Positions 1-8,292 of a stretch of 26,382 nucleotides of DNA are shown here, piece by piece. The stretch's first letter is position 1; each line of letters begins with the position of its first letter. The notes below the pieces were generated by a model. That model saw only the letters and a program-made list of their open reading frames with translations. It was not told where the DNA came from and did no database searches. The position numbers and the translations under genes are program-made. The stretch comes from CAVSUR01 sp052143655 (GTDB taxonomy: Bacteria; Actinomycetota; Actinomycetes; Streptosporangiales; Streptosporangiaceae). The stretch covers positions 1-26,382 of the forward strand of contig JBKQSL010000120.1 of assembly GCA_052143655.1 (NCBI GenBank), in the 5' to 3' direction.

Positions 1-348
1 CTCGGAGTGTCCCGCACCACCGTGCGCACCCACCTGCAGGCGGTCCGCACCAAGCTCGGCGTCCATTCCCGGCTGGAAGCCGCGTCCTTCGCGGTCCGCC
101 ACCGGCTGGCCGAAACCTGGTCCGCCCCGGGGCCCGCCCCCGGCGCCGCTGTCCCGACGGCGGTCGTGGCCCCGGCTGCGAAGGTCCAGCCTATCCGGCC
201 GGCCCGGCCCGGCACTGCCCGCACTGCGGCTGCCCGGACCGCGGCTGCCCGCACTGCCGGAGCCCACGCTGCCGGAGCCCACGCTGCCGGAGCCCGCGCT
301 GCCGGAGCCCGCGCGGTGGCCCGCCTCCCGGCTGCCGCCCGGCAGTAG
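1..348 (+). CDS. LuxR-family transcriptional regulator, C-terminal part (5' end outside window)
   Basis: The frame is open from base 1, so only the C-terminal 115 residues are present. The first ~35 residues read as the recognition half of a LuxR/GerE helix-turn-helix (LGVSRTTVRTHLQAVRTKLG, then a Val-His-Ser-Arg-Leu-Glu-Ala stretch), which in this family binds DNA. It is followed by ~70 residues of Ala/Pro/Arg/His low complexity ending in LPAAARQ. This tail is not part of the LuxR fold and is encoded largely by a 15-bp tandem repeat. The sensor or receiver half lies upstream of the window, so the signal is unknown. The HTH assignment is secure; the target genes are not inferable. Confidence 0.8.
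   Translation, partial: LGVSRTTVRTHLQAVRTKLGVHSRLEAASFAVRHRLAETWSAPGPAPGAAVPTAVVAPAAKVQPIRPARPGTARTAAARTAAARTAGAHAAGAHAAGARAAGARAVARLPAAARQ
252..311 (+). repeat. 15-bp in-frame tandem repeat, 4 copies
   Basis: Four consecutive 15-bp units of the form CGCTGCCGGAGCCCR (first copy begins CAC instead of CGC) encode the Ala-Gly-Ala-His/Arg-Ala repeats of the LuxR-protein tail. The unit length keeps the frame. Such repeats can expand or contract by replication slippage. Confidence 0.85.
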
Positions 349-412
349 GCAGCTCCCGCCTGCCGCGCGGGTCACGGCCGGCGGCGCGGGCCCGCGTGGC
401 AGGCTGAGACCT

Positions 413-646
413 GTGATCGTGGGTACCGGCGCTGGCGTGGCGAAGATCGCCCGGCTGCGGCAGGCGCTGAGCAGGACGCCGGCTCTCGCGGCCCGGCTGC
501 TTGCCCGCAGCGGACAACACGGCTCGGCCGGCTCGCAGGCGGCCTGGTTCGCTGCCAGGCAGGCGACGGCCAGCGCTCTCGGCGGGCCGCCCGCCCTGCG
601 CTGGACCGCCGTGACCGTGGCCGTAACCAGAAAGGGCACGGGATGA
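413..646 (+). pseudogene. degenerate holo-[acyl-carrier-protein] synthase (AcpS)-like ORF
   Basis: The 77-residue ORF starts MIVGTGAGVAKIARL, matching the AcpS N-terminus (MIVGIGIDVVEIERF type). It continues with RTPALAARLL and FAARQATASALG, matching the family's RTPAL..RLF and FAAKEAxAKALG blocks. AcpS transfers 4'-phosphopantetheine from CoA to acyl carrier protein and is normally ~120-130 residues. Here the Mg2+ ligand Asp8 is Gly (codon 434-436) and the second ligand, the Glu of FAAKEA, is Gln50 (560-562). The C-terminal ~45-50 residues are absent. acpS commonly lies just upstream of nnr in actinobacteria, which supports the homology. The stop overlaps the nnr ATG (ATGA), so coupling is preserved. 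It is either a dying gene or a non-catalytic relic; a functional AcpS must lie elsewhere. Confidence 0.68.
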
Positions 647-2166
647 GAAACGCGCACCGGGTCGCCGACGTCCGCACCGCCGAGCAGGCCCTGATGGCCC
701 GCGTGCCGGACGGCGCGCTCATGCAGCGTGCCGCGGCCGGGCTGGCCGCCGCCTGCGCCGGGCTGCTGCCGCATGTCTACGGTGCCCGCGTCGTCGTGCT
801 GGCCGGCAGCGGGGACAACGGCGGCGACGGGGTGTACGCGGGGACGCGGCGGGCCCGCCGCGGCGCGGCCGTCACCGCGATCACCGCGGCCAGCCGGGCC
901 CACCCCGGCGGCAGCGCGGCGCTGCGGGCGGCCGGCGGCTGGCTGATCGCGGCGGCCGCCGATGCGGCGGATACCGCGGCCGCCGTGAGCCCGCAGGCGC
1001 GGGCCGCGATCGGTGCCGCCGACCTGGTCATCGACGGGCTGCTCGGCATCGGCGGCCGCGGCGGCCTGCGCGAGCCGGCCGCCGCGCTCGCGGCCCTGGC
1101 CAGGGCCAGCCGGGCTACCGTGGTGGCTGTCGACCTGCCCAGCGGCATTGACGCCGACACCGGCGAGATGGCCGGCCCGGCGGTCCAGGCCGACGTGACG
1201 GTCACGTTCGGCACCTGGAAGCCCGGCCTGCTGGTCGACCCCGGCGCATCCTGCGCGGGCGTGGCCGAGCTGGTCGACATCGGCCTCGGCCCGCACCTGA
1301 GCCCGCCGGCTGCCCGCGCGCCGCAGGCCGCCGACGTCGCCGGCTGGCTGCCCCGGCCGACCGCGGAATCGGACAAGTACCGCCGCGGGGTCCTCGGCGT
1401 GCTGGCTGGCAGCCACCAGTTCACCGGGGCCGCCGTGCTCTGCGTGGGCGGGGCCATCCGCGGCGGCGCCGGCATGGTCCGGCTGCTGGCTGCCCGGGCC
1501 GCCGCCGACGTGGTCCGCCAGCACTGGCCGGAAGCCGTGATCACGGTGCACGCCGAGCCGCTCGGCCGGCCTGCCGCCCAGGTGATCGAGGACACCGGCC
1601 GGGTGCAGGCCTGGGTAGCCGGTCCCGGCATGGGCACGAACGACGATGCCGCCGCGCTGCTGGCCGCCGTCCTGCGCACCGACCTGCCAGTGCTCGTCGA
1701 CGCCGACGGGCTGACCGTGCTGTCCCAGCACAAGGACCTGCTGCCGCGCGCCGCGCCGACCCTGCTGACCCCGCACGCCGGCGAGCTGGGCCGGCTGCTG
1801 GCCGCCGACCGGACCGACGTCGAGGCCCGGCGGCTGGAGTTCGCCCGCCGGGCCGCCGCCGAGCTCGGCGCGACCGTGCTGCTCAAGGGGTCGACCACGG
1901 TGATCGCCGAGTCATCGCCCGGCGAGCCGGTGCTGGTCAACCCGACCGGCAGCAGCTGGCTGGCCACCGCCGGCTCCGGGGACGTGCTGTCCGGGCTGGC
2001 CGGCTCGCTGCTAGCCCAGGGCCTGGCCACCGCCCGGGCCGCCGCCGCGGCGGCCTACCTGCACGGGCTGGCCGCCCGGCTGGCATCCGGCGGCGCTCCG
2101 ATCGGCGCGTTCGACCTGGTCCGGTTCATGCCGGCCGCGCTGCGCACGGTCACGGGCGACAGCTGA
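643..2166 (+). CDS. nnr: bifunctional NAD(P)H-hydrate epimerase / ADP-dependent NAD(P)H-hydrate dehydratase
   Basis: This 507-residue cytosolic repair enzyme has two domains. The N-terminal YjeF_N epimerase interconverts R- and S-NAD(P)HX; its nucleotide loop GSGDNGGDG starts at residue 55 and DLPSGIDADTGE follows. The C-terminal ribokinase-like dehydratase uses ADP to return S-NAD(P)HX to NAD(P)H; it shows DKYRRGVLGVLAGS, DADGLTVL, LTPHAGELGRLL and TAGSGDVLSG with the catalytic-type Asp at ~447. The length fits the fused bacterial enzyme. The ATG overlaps the stop of the AcpS-like ORF by four bases (ATGA), implying translational coupling. The next gene is convergent. All key motifs are intact. 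Confidence 0.95.
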   Translation: MRNAHRVADVRTAEQALMARVPDGALMQRAAAGLAAACAGLLPHVYGARVVVLAGSGDNGGDGVYAGTRRARRGAAVTAITAASRAHPGGSAALRAAGGWLIAAAADAADTAAAVSPQARAAIGAADLVIDGLLGIGGRGGLREPAAALAALARASRATVVAVDLPSGIDADTGEMAGPAVQADVTVTFGTWKPGLLVDPGASCAGVAELVDIGLGPHLSPPAARAPQAADVAGWLPRPTAESDKYRRGVLGVLAGSHQFTGAAVLCVGGAIRGGAGMVRLLAARAAADVVRQHWPEAVITVHAEPLGRPAAQVIEDTGRVQAWVAGPGMGTNDDAAALLAAVLRTDLPVLVDADGLTVLSQHKDLLPRAAPTLLTPHAGELGRLLAADRTDVEARRLEFARRAAAELGATVLLKGSTTVIAESSPGEPVLVNPTGSSWLATAGSGDVLSGLAGSLLAQGLATARAAAAAAYLHGLAARLASGGAPIGAFDLVRFMPAALRTVTGDS

Positions 2167-2212
2167 GCAGCCCGCCCGGCCGGTTTCCGGCCCGGGTCGG
2201 TCTCCGGCCGGG

Positions 2213-4057
2213 TCAGTCCTCGGCCCGGCCGCCCAGGTGCCGGGCCAGGAACCGCTCGGCGGCCGCGTAGAACGTCAGCCGGTTCTCCGGCTTGGCGAAG
2301 CCGTGCCCCTCATCGGGGAACAGCATGTACTCGTGCTCGACGCCGTGCCGTTCCAGTGCGGCGACGATCTGCTCGGACTCGGCCTGCTTGACGCGCGGGT
2401 CGTTGGCGCCCTGCGCGATCAGCAGCGGGATGCTGATCTGGTCGGCACGTGACAGCGGCGACCGGGACCACAGGAACTCTTCCTCGGTCTGCGGGTTGCC
2501 GACTCGCTCGTGGAACTGGGCGATCAGCGGCGCCCAGTATTCCGGGATCGTCTCGATCAGCGTCTTCAGGTTCGACGGGCCGACGATGTCGACCGCGCAG
2601 CGGAACACCTCCGGGGTGAACGCGGCGCCGGCCAGGGCGGCGTAGCCGCCGTAGGAGCCGCCCATGATGCCCACCCGGGCCGGGTCCAGCCAGCCCTGCC
2701 CGGCGGCGAACGCCACCGCGTCCACCAGGTCGTCGTGCATTGCCGCGCCCCACTCCCGGTCCCCGGCGGACACGAACGACTTGCCGTACCCGGTCGAGCC
2801 GCGGAAGTTCACCTGCAGGCACAGGTAGCCACGGTTGGCCAGCCACTGCGCGGTCGGCTCGAAGCCCCAGGTGTCGCGCGCCCACGGCCCGCCGTGCACG
2901 TACAGCACGGCCGGCAGGCCGGAGCGCCCGGCACCGTTCGGGAATGTCGCGTACCCGTGAATGGTCAGGCCGTCGCGCGCGGTGAACGCGAATGGCTCCA
3001 TCGGCGCGAGTTCATAACGGGACAGCGCGGGCTGGTGATCGAACAGGAAACGGCCGGCTTTCGCCGCGCGATCGTAGCCGAAAAACGGCACCGGGCCGGT
3101 GTCGTTGGTGAAGGACACCAGCCAGGTCGTGTCGGCGTCGTCGGCGCCGACGAACGACGGGTCGCCCGGGTGCAGCGCCCGGATCGCCGCCAGGTCCGCC
3201 GCGACGTCCGCGGCCAGCACCTCGTACTGCGACCGGTCCTTCTCGAACGCGACGATCCGCGGCTGCCTGGTGTCGGGGTGCAGCAGCACGTCGCTGACGT
3301 CCGCCTCGGGGTCCTCGGCGAGCACGGTCACTGCACCGGTCGCCAGGTCGAAGCGCACCAGGCGGCTGGTCTGCGCGTCCACCGAGCTGACGGCCAGCAG
3401 CGAGGCGCCGTCCTCGCTGAACGCGATCGGCCCGGTGGTCAGCGCGTCCGCGGCGGGCACCGTCAGCAGCGGCCGCCAGTCGCCGGCGGCGTCGTCGCGC
3501 ACCAGCACCAGCATCCCGCCGTCGGGCTGCGGCGCGACCGCCGCCCGGACCGCCAGCTGGGCGTCGGCCACCCAGCCGACGACGCCCGGGTTCTCGACTT
3601 CCTTAGTGAGCTCCCCGGTCGTCAGGTCCAGCCGGTAGACGTCATGCAGCTGCGGGTTGTCCTTGTTCAGGCCGATCAGCAGCTCGGTGGGGAACTTGCG
3701 CTCCATCGCGACCAGCTGCGCCTGGACGCCGTCGAACGGGGTCAGGTCGCGGCGGTTCATCGTGACCAGGTCCGCGTCGTGCAGGTGCCAGTTCTCGTCG
3801 CCGCCGAAGTCCTGCTGGTAGAGCAGGTGCCGGCCGTCGTGCGCCCAGGCGAACGCGCGGATCCCGCGGTCGGCGTCGTCGGTGACGACCTGGGCGGAGT
3901 CCCAGTCGATGCCGCCCTCGGTGACCGGGGCGAGCCACACGTTGAGCACGCCCGCGTGCGGGGCGATCCAGGCCAGCTGCGTGCCGTCGGGAGACAGCCG
4001 CGGGCTGACCCGCTCCGGGTTGCCGAACAGCACGGTGCGCGGAATCAGTTCTGTCAC
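2213..4057 (-). CDS. S9 family (prolyl oligopeptidase / acylaminoacyl-peptidase type) serine peptidase
   Basis: With the GTG at 4057 (protein begins VTELIPRTVLFGNPERVSPRLSPDG) the product is 614 residues. The first ~370 residues resemble a TolB-like beta-propeller (SPRLSPDGTQLAWIAP; FAWAHDGRHLLYQQD; IAFSEDGASLLAVSS). The alpha/beta-hydrolase domain follows, with GGSYGG (nucleophile Ser468), GANDPRV (Asp553) and DEGHGF (His585): a complete triad. The oxyanion region HGGPWARD and NFRGSTGYGK are typical of the S9 acylaminoacyl peptidase group. No signal peptide is seen, so it is probably cytosolic, cleaving short or N-blocked peptides. The frame stays open upstream to 4225, but that would overlap the divergent alr start; the GTG start fits the conserved N-terminus, although no strong ribosome site precedes it. 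Confidence 0.92.
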   Translation of the reverse strand: MTELIPRTVLFGNPERVSPRLSPDGTQLAWIAPHAGVLNVWLAPVTEGGIDWDSAQVVTDDADRGIRAFAWAHDGRHLLYQQDFGGDENWHLHDADLVTMNRRDLTPFDGVQAQLVAMERKFPTELLIGLNKDNPQLHDVYRLDLTTGELTKEVENPGVVGWVADAQLAVRAAVAPQPDGGMLVLVRDDAAGDWRPLLTVPAADALTTGPIAFSEDGASLLAVSSVDAQTSRLVRFDLATGAVTVLAEDPEADVSDVLLHPDTRQPRIVAFEKDRSQYEVLAADVAADLAAIRALHPGDPSFVGADDADTTWLVSFTNDTGPVPFFGYDRAAKAGRFLFDHQPALSRYELAPMEPFAFTARDGLTIHGYATFPNGAGRSGLPAVLYVHGGPWARDTWGFEPTAQWLANRGYLCLQVNFRGSTGYGKSFVSAGDREWGAAMHDDLVDAVAFAAGQGWLDPARVGIMGGSYGGYAALAGAAFTPEVFRCAVDIVGPSNLKTLIETIPEYWAPLIAQFHERVGNPQTEEEFLWSRSPLSRADQISIPLLIAQGANDPRVKQAESEQIVAALERHGVEHEYMLFPDEGHGFAKPENRLTFYAAAERFLARHLGGRAED

Positions 4058-4121
4058 AGGTAGCTGCCTATCACGCCGCGCGGCGCGCCGCACATCACGC
4101 TCGCCGGTAGCTTGGGTGACC

Positions 4122-5327
4122 ATGGACGGACATCCGCAGGCGCTGATCGACCTGGCCGCGGTGCGGGCCAACGTGGCCGCGCTGCGCCGGCACGCGCCCG
4201 GCACCGAGCTGATGGCCGTGGTCAAGGCCGACGGCTACGGGCACGGCATGGTCCAGGTGGCGACCGCCGCGCTGGCTGGCGGCGCGAGCTGGCTGGCGGT
4301 GTCGCACATCGGCGAGGCGCTCGCCCTGCGCGCCGCCGGGCTCACCGCGCCCGTGCTGGTCCTGATGGGCGCGCCGGACGCGCCGCACCAGGAGGCGATC
4401 ACCGCCGGGGTTGACCTCGGGGCCGGCTCGCTGCCGGTGCTGGCGCAGATCATCGCGGCAGCGCGGAGCGCGGGCATCCCGGCCAGGCTGCACCTCAAGG
4501 CCGATACCGGGATGAGCCGGGGCGGCGCCACGGCCGCGCAGTGGCCAGAGCTTGTCGGTACCGCGCTGGCCGCCCAGGCTGCCGGGGAGGCCGAGATCGT
4601 CGGGATCTGGTCGCATCTCGCCTGCGCCGACATCCCCGGCCATGAGTCGGTCGCCGCGCAGGTCGCGGCGTTCCGCGCCGCGGTCGAGCAGGCGGAGCGG
4701 GCGGGCGCGCGGCCGCAGCTGCGGCACCTGGCCAACACCCCGGCCACGCTGACGCTGCCGGAGACCTGGTTCGACATGATCCGGCCGGGCGGCGGGGTGG
4801 TCGGCCTGGCCACCCTGCCGGGCGGGCCGCCGGGCTGGCTGCGCCCGGCCATGACCGTGCAGGCCAGCGTGGTGCAGGTAAAACGGGTTCCGGCCGGGAC
4901 GGGGGTCTCTTACGGCCACCGGTACGTCACCGGGTCCGAGGTCAGCCTCGCGCTGGTCCCGCTGGGGTACAACGAGGGCGTGCCGCGCGCGGCGGGCAAC
5001 ACCGCGCAAGTGCTGATCGCCGGCCGCCGCCGCACCATTTCCGGCACGGTCTGCATGAACCAGATCGTGATCGACGTCGGCGACGACCCGGTGCGGGAGG
5101 GTGACCAGGCAGTCCTGTTCGGGCCCGGCGACGCCGGCGAGCCGACCGCCCAGAAGTGGGCTGACGCGCTCGGCACGCTGTCCTACGACATCGTCACGCG
5201 GTTCGGTGACCGGGTGCCCAGAAGCTACGCTGGGATGGCCCCGGAGCAGGCCGCGCAGCGCGGTCCGGCCCCGGCCCCGGCCCCGGCCCCCGCCCCCGCG
5301 CCCGGCAGCAGGGTGCCCGCCCGGTAG
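4122..5327 (+). CDS. alr: alanine racemase
   Basis: A 401-residue PLP enzyme that interconverts L- and D-alanine for peptidoglycan. The PLP lysine is K35 in VVKADGYGHGM. LKADTGMSRGG, HLANTPATL and the catalytic-type Tyr264 in GVSYGHRYV are present, as is CMNQIVIDVGDD, close to the family's CMDQ block. The usual IAxYG motif reads GGGVVGLAT, so its Tyr is Val. The protein ends in a non-family Pro-Ala tail (PAPAPAPAPAPAPGSR) from a CCGGCC-type repeat. The ATG at 4122 follows a TAGCTT -10-like hexamer (4108-4113) by eight bases with no Shine-Dalgarno, so the mRNA may be leaderless or nearly so; the in-frame GTG at 4116 is an alternative. It diverges from the S9 peptidase gene. Confidence 0.94.
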   Translation: MDGHPQALIDLAAVRANVAALRRHAPGTELMAVVKADGYGHGMVQVATAALAGGASWLAVSHIGEALALRAAGLTAPVLVLMGAPDAPHQEAITAGVDLGAGSLPVLAQIIAAARSAGIPARLHLKADTGMSRGGATAAQWPELVGTALAAQAAGEAEIVGIWSHLACADIPGHESVAAQVAAFRAAVEQAERAGARPQLRHLANTPATLTLPETWFDMIRPGGGVVGLATLPGGPPGWLRPAMTVQASVVQVKRVPAGTGVSYGHRYVTGSEVSLALVPLGYNEGVPRAAGNTAQVLIAGRRRTISGTVCMNQIVIDVGDDPVREGDQAVLFGPGDAGEPTAQKWADALGTLSYDIVTRFGDRVPRSYAGMAPEQAAQRGPAPAPAPAPAPAPGSRVPAR

Positions 5328-5342
5328 CACCCGGCAGCAGAT

Positions 5343-5360
5343 GCCCGGCCGCGGCCGGGC
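5343..5360. terminator. GC-rich perfect palindrome after alr (possible terminator)
   Basis: GCCCGGCC-GC-GGCCGGGC lies 16 bases after the alr stop. There is no T-run, which is common in actinomycete hairpins, so a terminator role is only inferred. Confidence 0.4.
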
Positions 5361-5464
5361 GCGGTGCCGGCGGTGCCGGGCGCGGCGCGGACGGCCCGGC
5401 GTGGTTTGCGGCCGGCTCGCGGCGGTAGCCGGGATGGATGCAGTGGCGTGACCCGGAGGACATC

Positions 5465-6544
5465 ATGGCCAGCTGGCTGAAGGTGACCGGCATAGTCGGC
5501 ATCGCGGCCGGGGCAATCGCGGCCAGCGCTGGGGCACTGGTCGCCGCCGAGAAGATCGCGGTCGGCCGGATCCGGCTGCGACCCGATCCGCTGGCGGGCG
5601 AGCCGCTCGGCCAGCGCCGCGGCCGTCCGGTGACTGTCACCGCGGACGACGGCGTGCCGCTCTACGCCGAGGTCAGCGGGCCCGATGACGCGCCGGTCAC
5701 GGTCATCTTCTGCCACGGCTACACCCTCACCCAGGACTGCTGGCACTTCCAGCGTGGCGAGCCGCTGCCCGGTGCGCGGCTGGTGTTCTGGGATCAGCGC
5801 GGCCACGGCCGGTCCGGCCCGTCCGACCGTGCGCACATGACGATCTCCCAGACCGCCGCCGACCTGTACGCCATCCTGATGGCCAGCGCGCCGGGCCCGG
5901 GCCCGGTGATCCTCGTCGGCCATTCGATGGGCGGGATGACGCTGATGGCGCTGGCCCGGCTGCATCCCGAGCTGTTCGGCGCCAAGGTGGCCGGCGTCGC
6001 GCTGATCTCTACCGCAGCCTCGGGCGTGGACCCGTCGGTGTTCCTGCCGCCGCCGCTGCGGCCGCTGGTGCGGATGTCAGCGCCGTCGCTGCTGCGCGCT
6101 ACGGCCCGCGGGCACGGCACGGCGCTGCTGGAATGGAGCCGCCGGGCCGGGGGCGACCTGGCCTTCCTGACCGCCCGGCAGCTGGCGTTCGGCGGTCCTG
6201 ACGTCAGCCCGGCCCTGGTGGACTACCTGGAGCGGATCATCCGCTCCACCCCCGTCGGGGTGGTCTCGCAGTTCTACCTGACCCTGCTCGACCACGATGA
6301 GCGCGGCTCGCTGCCGGTGCTCGGCCGGGTCCCGGCGGTGGTGATCACCGGCGGCGCCGACCGGCTGATCCCGTCCCGGCTCAGCGAGGAGCTAGCCGAG
6401 GCGATTCCCGGCGCGCAGCTGGTCCGGGTGCCGGGCGCCGGGCACATGGTCATCCTGGAGCAGCCCGATATCGTCAGGGACGTCATCGAGAGGCTGATCG
6501 CCAGGGCCCTGGCAGGCTCGGCTGCCGACGGGCCGGCGGCCTGA
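5465..6544 (+). CDS. alpha/beta-fold hydrolase with N-terminal membrane segment
   Basis: 359 residues from the ATG at 5465, preceded by GGAGGA (5455-5460), which decides the start over the in-frame ATG at 5438. Residues ~8-30 (VTGIVGIAAGAIAASAGALV) form a hydrophobic N-terminal anchor. The hydrolase domain shows HGYTLTQDCWHFQ (oxyanion HG), DQRGHGRSG, the nucleophile elbow GHSMGG (Ser154), GGADRLIP (Asp299) and GAGHMVILEQP (His327): a complete triad. The substrate is unknown. In actinobacteria a hydrolase of this kind often lies between alr and tsaE. It is one base from tsaE, so the two are probably co-transcribed. Confidence 0.9.
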   Translation: MASWLKVTGIVGIAAGAIAASAGALVAAEKIAVGRIRLRPDPLAGEPLGQRRGRPVTVTADDGVPLYAEVSGPDDAPVTVIFCHGYTLTQDCWHFQRGEPLPGARLVFWDQRGHGRSGPSDRAHMTISQTAADLYAILMASAPGPGPVILVGHSMGGMTLMALARLHPELFGAKVAGVALISTAASGVDPSVFLPPPLRPLVRMSAPSLLRATARGHGTALLEWSRRAGGDLAFLTARQLAFGGPDVSPALVDYLERIIRSTPVGVVSQFYLTLLDHDERGSLPVLGRVPAVVITGGADRLIPSRLSEELAEAIPGAQLVRVPGAGHMVILEQPDIVRDVIERLIARALAGSAADGPAA

Positions 6545-6545
6545 C

Positions 6546-7199
6546 GTGCACGACTGCCTGCCCGGAGCGAGCGGCCCCGCAGGAGCCCCGCCGACCCCGC
6601 CGGCCGCGCTGCGGGCCCAGGTGGCGGTGCCCACCGCGGCGGCGATGCGCGCGCTCGGCGAGCGGCTCGCCGGGCTGCTGCGCGCCGGTGATCTGGTGGT
6701 GCTGGCCGGGCCGCTCGGCGCGGGCAAGACCACCCTGGTGCAGGGCATCGGCGCGGGCCTGTCGGTGCGCGGGCCGATCACCTCGCCCACGTTCGTCATT
6801 GCCCGGGTACACCCGTCGCTGCGTGGCGGGCCGGCGCTGGTGCACGCCGACGCCTACCGGCTCGGCAGCCGGGCCGAGGTCGACGACCTGGACCTGGACG
6901 CCGACGTGGCCAGTTCCGTCACGGTCGTCGAGTGGGGCGAGGGCCTGGTCGAGGACCTGGCCGCCGACTACCTGCACGTGACCCTGACTCCAGCCCCGGC
7001 CAGCCCGGGCCGCACCAGGCCCGCTGCGCCCGCCGGGCCCGCTGCGCCCGCCAGGCCCGCTGCGCCCGCCAGGCCCGCTGCGCCCGCCGAGCCTGGCGAT
7101 GAGGCCCGCCAGGTGACGGTGGCGGGCATCGGGCCGCGCTGGGCTACGGCGGCCGAGTCAGCGCGTCTGGTCCTCACCGCTGCCCTAGAGGTTCTATAG
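6546..7199 (+). CDS. tsaE: tRNA threonylcarbamoyladenosine biosynthesis ATPase TsaE
   Basis: TsaE is the P-loop ATPase that works with TsaB and TsaD to make t6A at position 37 of ANN-decoding tRNAs. The Walker A loop GPLGAGKTT is at residues ~55-63, followed by TLVQGIGAGL, ITSPTFVIARVH, LVHADAYRLGS and VTVVEWGEGL, all family blocks. A Pro/Ala-rich insert (~residues 155-182) made by an 18-bp DNA repeat interrupts the C-terminal region; the usual length is ~150-170 residues against 217 here. The GTG start lies one base after the hydrolase stop. The TAG stop (7197-7199) overlaps the left attachment core of the integrated element, so insertion left the reading frame whole but separated tsaE from tsaB and tsaD by 14 kb. 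Confidence 0.95.
   Translation: MHDCLPGASGPAGAPPTPPAALRAQVAVPTAAAMRALGERLAGLLRAGDLVVLAGPLGAGKTTLVQGIGAGLSVRGPITSPTFVIARVHPSLRGGPALVHADAYRLGSRAEVDDLDLDADVASSVTVVEWGEGLVEDLAADYLHVTLTPAPASPGRTRPAAPAGPAAPARPAAPARPAAPAEPGDEARQVTVAGIGPRWATAAESARLVLTAALEVL
7017..7088 (+). repeat. 18-bp in-frame tandem repeat, 4 copies, inside tsaE
   Basis: Four consecutive 18-bp units AGGCCCGCTGCGCCCGCC (second copy starts G) encode repeats of Arg/Gly-Pro-Ala-Ala-Pro-Ala. They lie in a region where other TsaE proteins have no such insert. Confidence 0.9.
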
Positions 7200-7209
7200 T
7201 TCCGATCTG
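7198..7209 (+). other. attL core (12-bp direct repeat)
   Basis: AGTTCCGATCTG begins on the last two bases of the tsaE TAG stop. It is identical to 20102-20113; including the preceding bases, 14 of 15 match (TATAG/TACAG at the 5' side). It lies 111 bases upstream of the integrase start, the normal place for an integrase-linked att site. Confidence 0.82.
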
Positions 7210-7320
7210 CACACAGACCCGCTGACTACCCGCTACGCTTCTGACCTGCGGATGGCTTGCCGAGTCGGCTAACGATGGCACGGCACAGCACATGGCGTCA
7301 AGACAACGGGGAGGCGTGTC

Positions 7321-8223
7321 GTGGACGCGGACGAGCTGCGGGAAGTAGCGGACCTGTGGCTCACCCGGCTGCGCAACGACGGCAAGGCCGGGAACACCAT
7401 CGCGGCGTACAGGTCGGCCGTCCGGTCCTATCTCGGCGTCCCCGGTAACCCGGAGATCCCCGGCTGGCCCGGCGCCGACCTGAGCCGGGCGGGCGTCGAG
7501 GCGTTCACCGCGGCGGCGCTCGACGCCGGGCTGTCCCCGACCACGGCGGAACTGCGGTGCACGGCCCTGCGCAGCCTCAGCGCCTACCTCGCGGCCGAGG
7601 ATGCCATCCCCGCCGACCAGCTGGAGAAGCTGAAAGCGCCCAAGCGCGTCGAACAGGTCATCAACGGGCTGTCAGCCGCGGAGATTGACGCCCTCATCAC
7701 CGCGTGCAAGGGCACGGCTTTCGCGGACCGGCGGGACCTGGCGATCGTGCGGCTGATGTCCAGCTCGGGCGTGCGGTGCAACGAGCTGCTGTCCATGATC
7801 CTGCCGCGGCTGGACATGCGGGCGAGGACAGTCGTCGTGCACGGCAAGGGCAGCCGGGAGCGGCGCGTGCCGTTCGGCGGCCAGGCGGGCGAGTCGCTGG
7901 CCTGGTACCTGCGAGCCCGCAAGTCCCACCCGCACGCGGACCTCCCGGCGGTGTGGCTCGGCGGCCAGGGCAAGGCAGGGTTCAGCTACAACGCGCTGTT
8001 CCGCAACCTGCGGGCCCGCGCCGACCGGGCCGGCATCGAGGGTTTCCACCCGCACCGCATCCGGCACTCATTCGCGGCGGAATGGCTGCGCCGGGGCGGC
8101 AGCGAATCCGGGCTCCAGCGGATCGCGGGCTGGTCGGGCCCGGAAATGCTCCAGCGGTACATCGCAGACCGCGCCGCCGAGCTGGCCCTGGAGGAAGCGC
8201 GCCGCCTCGGCATCGGTGACTGA
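7321..8223 (+). CDS. int: tyrosine-type site-specific integrase/recombinase
   Basis: A 300-residue protein begins at GTG 7321, preceded by CGGGGAGG (7307-7314). Residues ~1-100 form the SAM-like core-binding domain (GNTIAAYRSAVRSYL; ELRCTALRSLSAYL). The catalytic domain shows Arg152 in SSGVRCNELL, the beta-hairpin Lys in VVHGKGSRERRVPF, H245-x-x-R248 in HPHRIRHSFAAEWL, Trp in IAGWSG and the nucleophile Tyr280 in MLQRYI. All canonical residues are present, so it should be active. It would catalyse recombination between attP and the tsaE 3' end. It is short compared with many AICE integrases (~380-450 residues) and lacks an obvious separate arm-binding domain, looking more like a XerC/D-type enzyme. 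Confidence 0.95.
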   Translation: MDADELREVADLWLTRLRNDGKAGNTIAAYRSAVRSYLGVPGNPEIPGWPGADLSRAGVEAFTAAALDAGLSPTTAELRCTALRSLSAYLAAEDAIPADQLEKLKAPKRVEQVINGLSAAEIDALITACKGTAFADRRDLAIVRLMSSSGVRCNELLSMILPRLDMRARTVVVHGKGSRERRVPFGGQAGESLAWYLRARKSHPHADLPAVWLGGQGKAGFSYNALFRNLRARADRAGIEGFHPHRIRHSFAAEWLRRGGSESGLQRIAGWSGPEMLQRYIADRAAELALEEARRLGIGD

Positions 8224-8292
8224 CCCGCAGAGCCCCGCACAGCGAACCGACTTTCCGGCGTGCGTGTCATCACGCTCCGCTAAGTTACGCTA

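Noticed and set aside
777..2030. 417-aa open frame on the - strand opposite nnr
   Set aside because: Antisense shadow of a well-conserved gene; Ser/Ala/Arg-rich sequence without motifs, produced by high GC.
2167..2212. Terminator between convergent nnr and S9 peptidase genes
   Set aside because: Only a short GCCGG-TTT-CCGGC stem is visible in GC-rich sequence; too weak to call.
2510..4063. 517-aa open frame on the + strand opposite the S9 peptidase
   Set aside because: Arg/Val/Gln-rich shadow of the peptidase gene with its intact catalytic triad.
7200..7320. Possible tRNA gene as attachment site
   Set aside because: No cloverleaf, T-loop or CCA-like end is visible beside either att repeat; the core lies on the tsaE stop codon.
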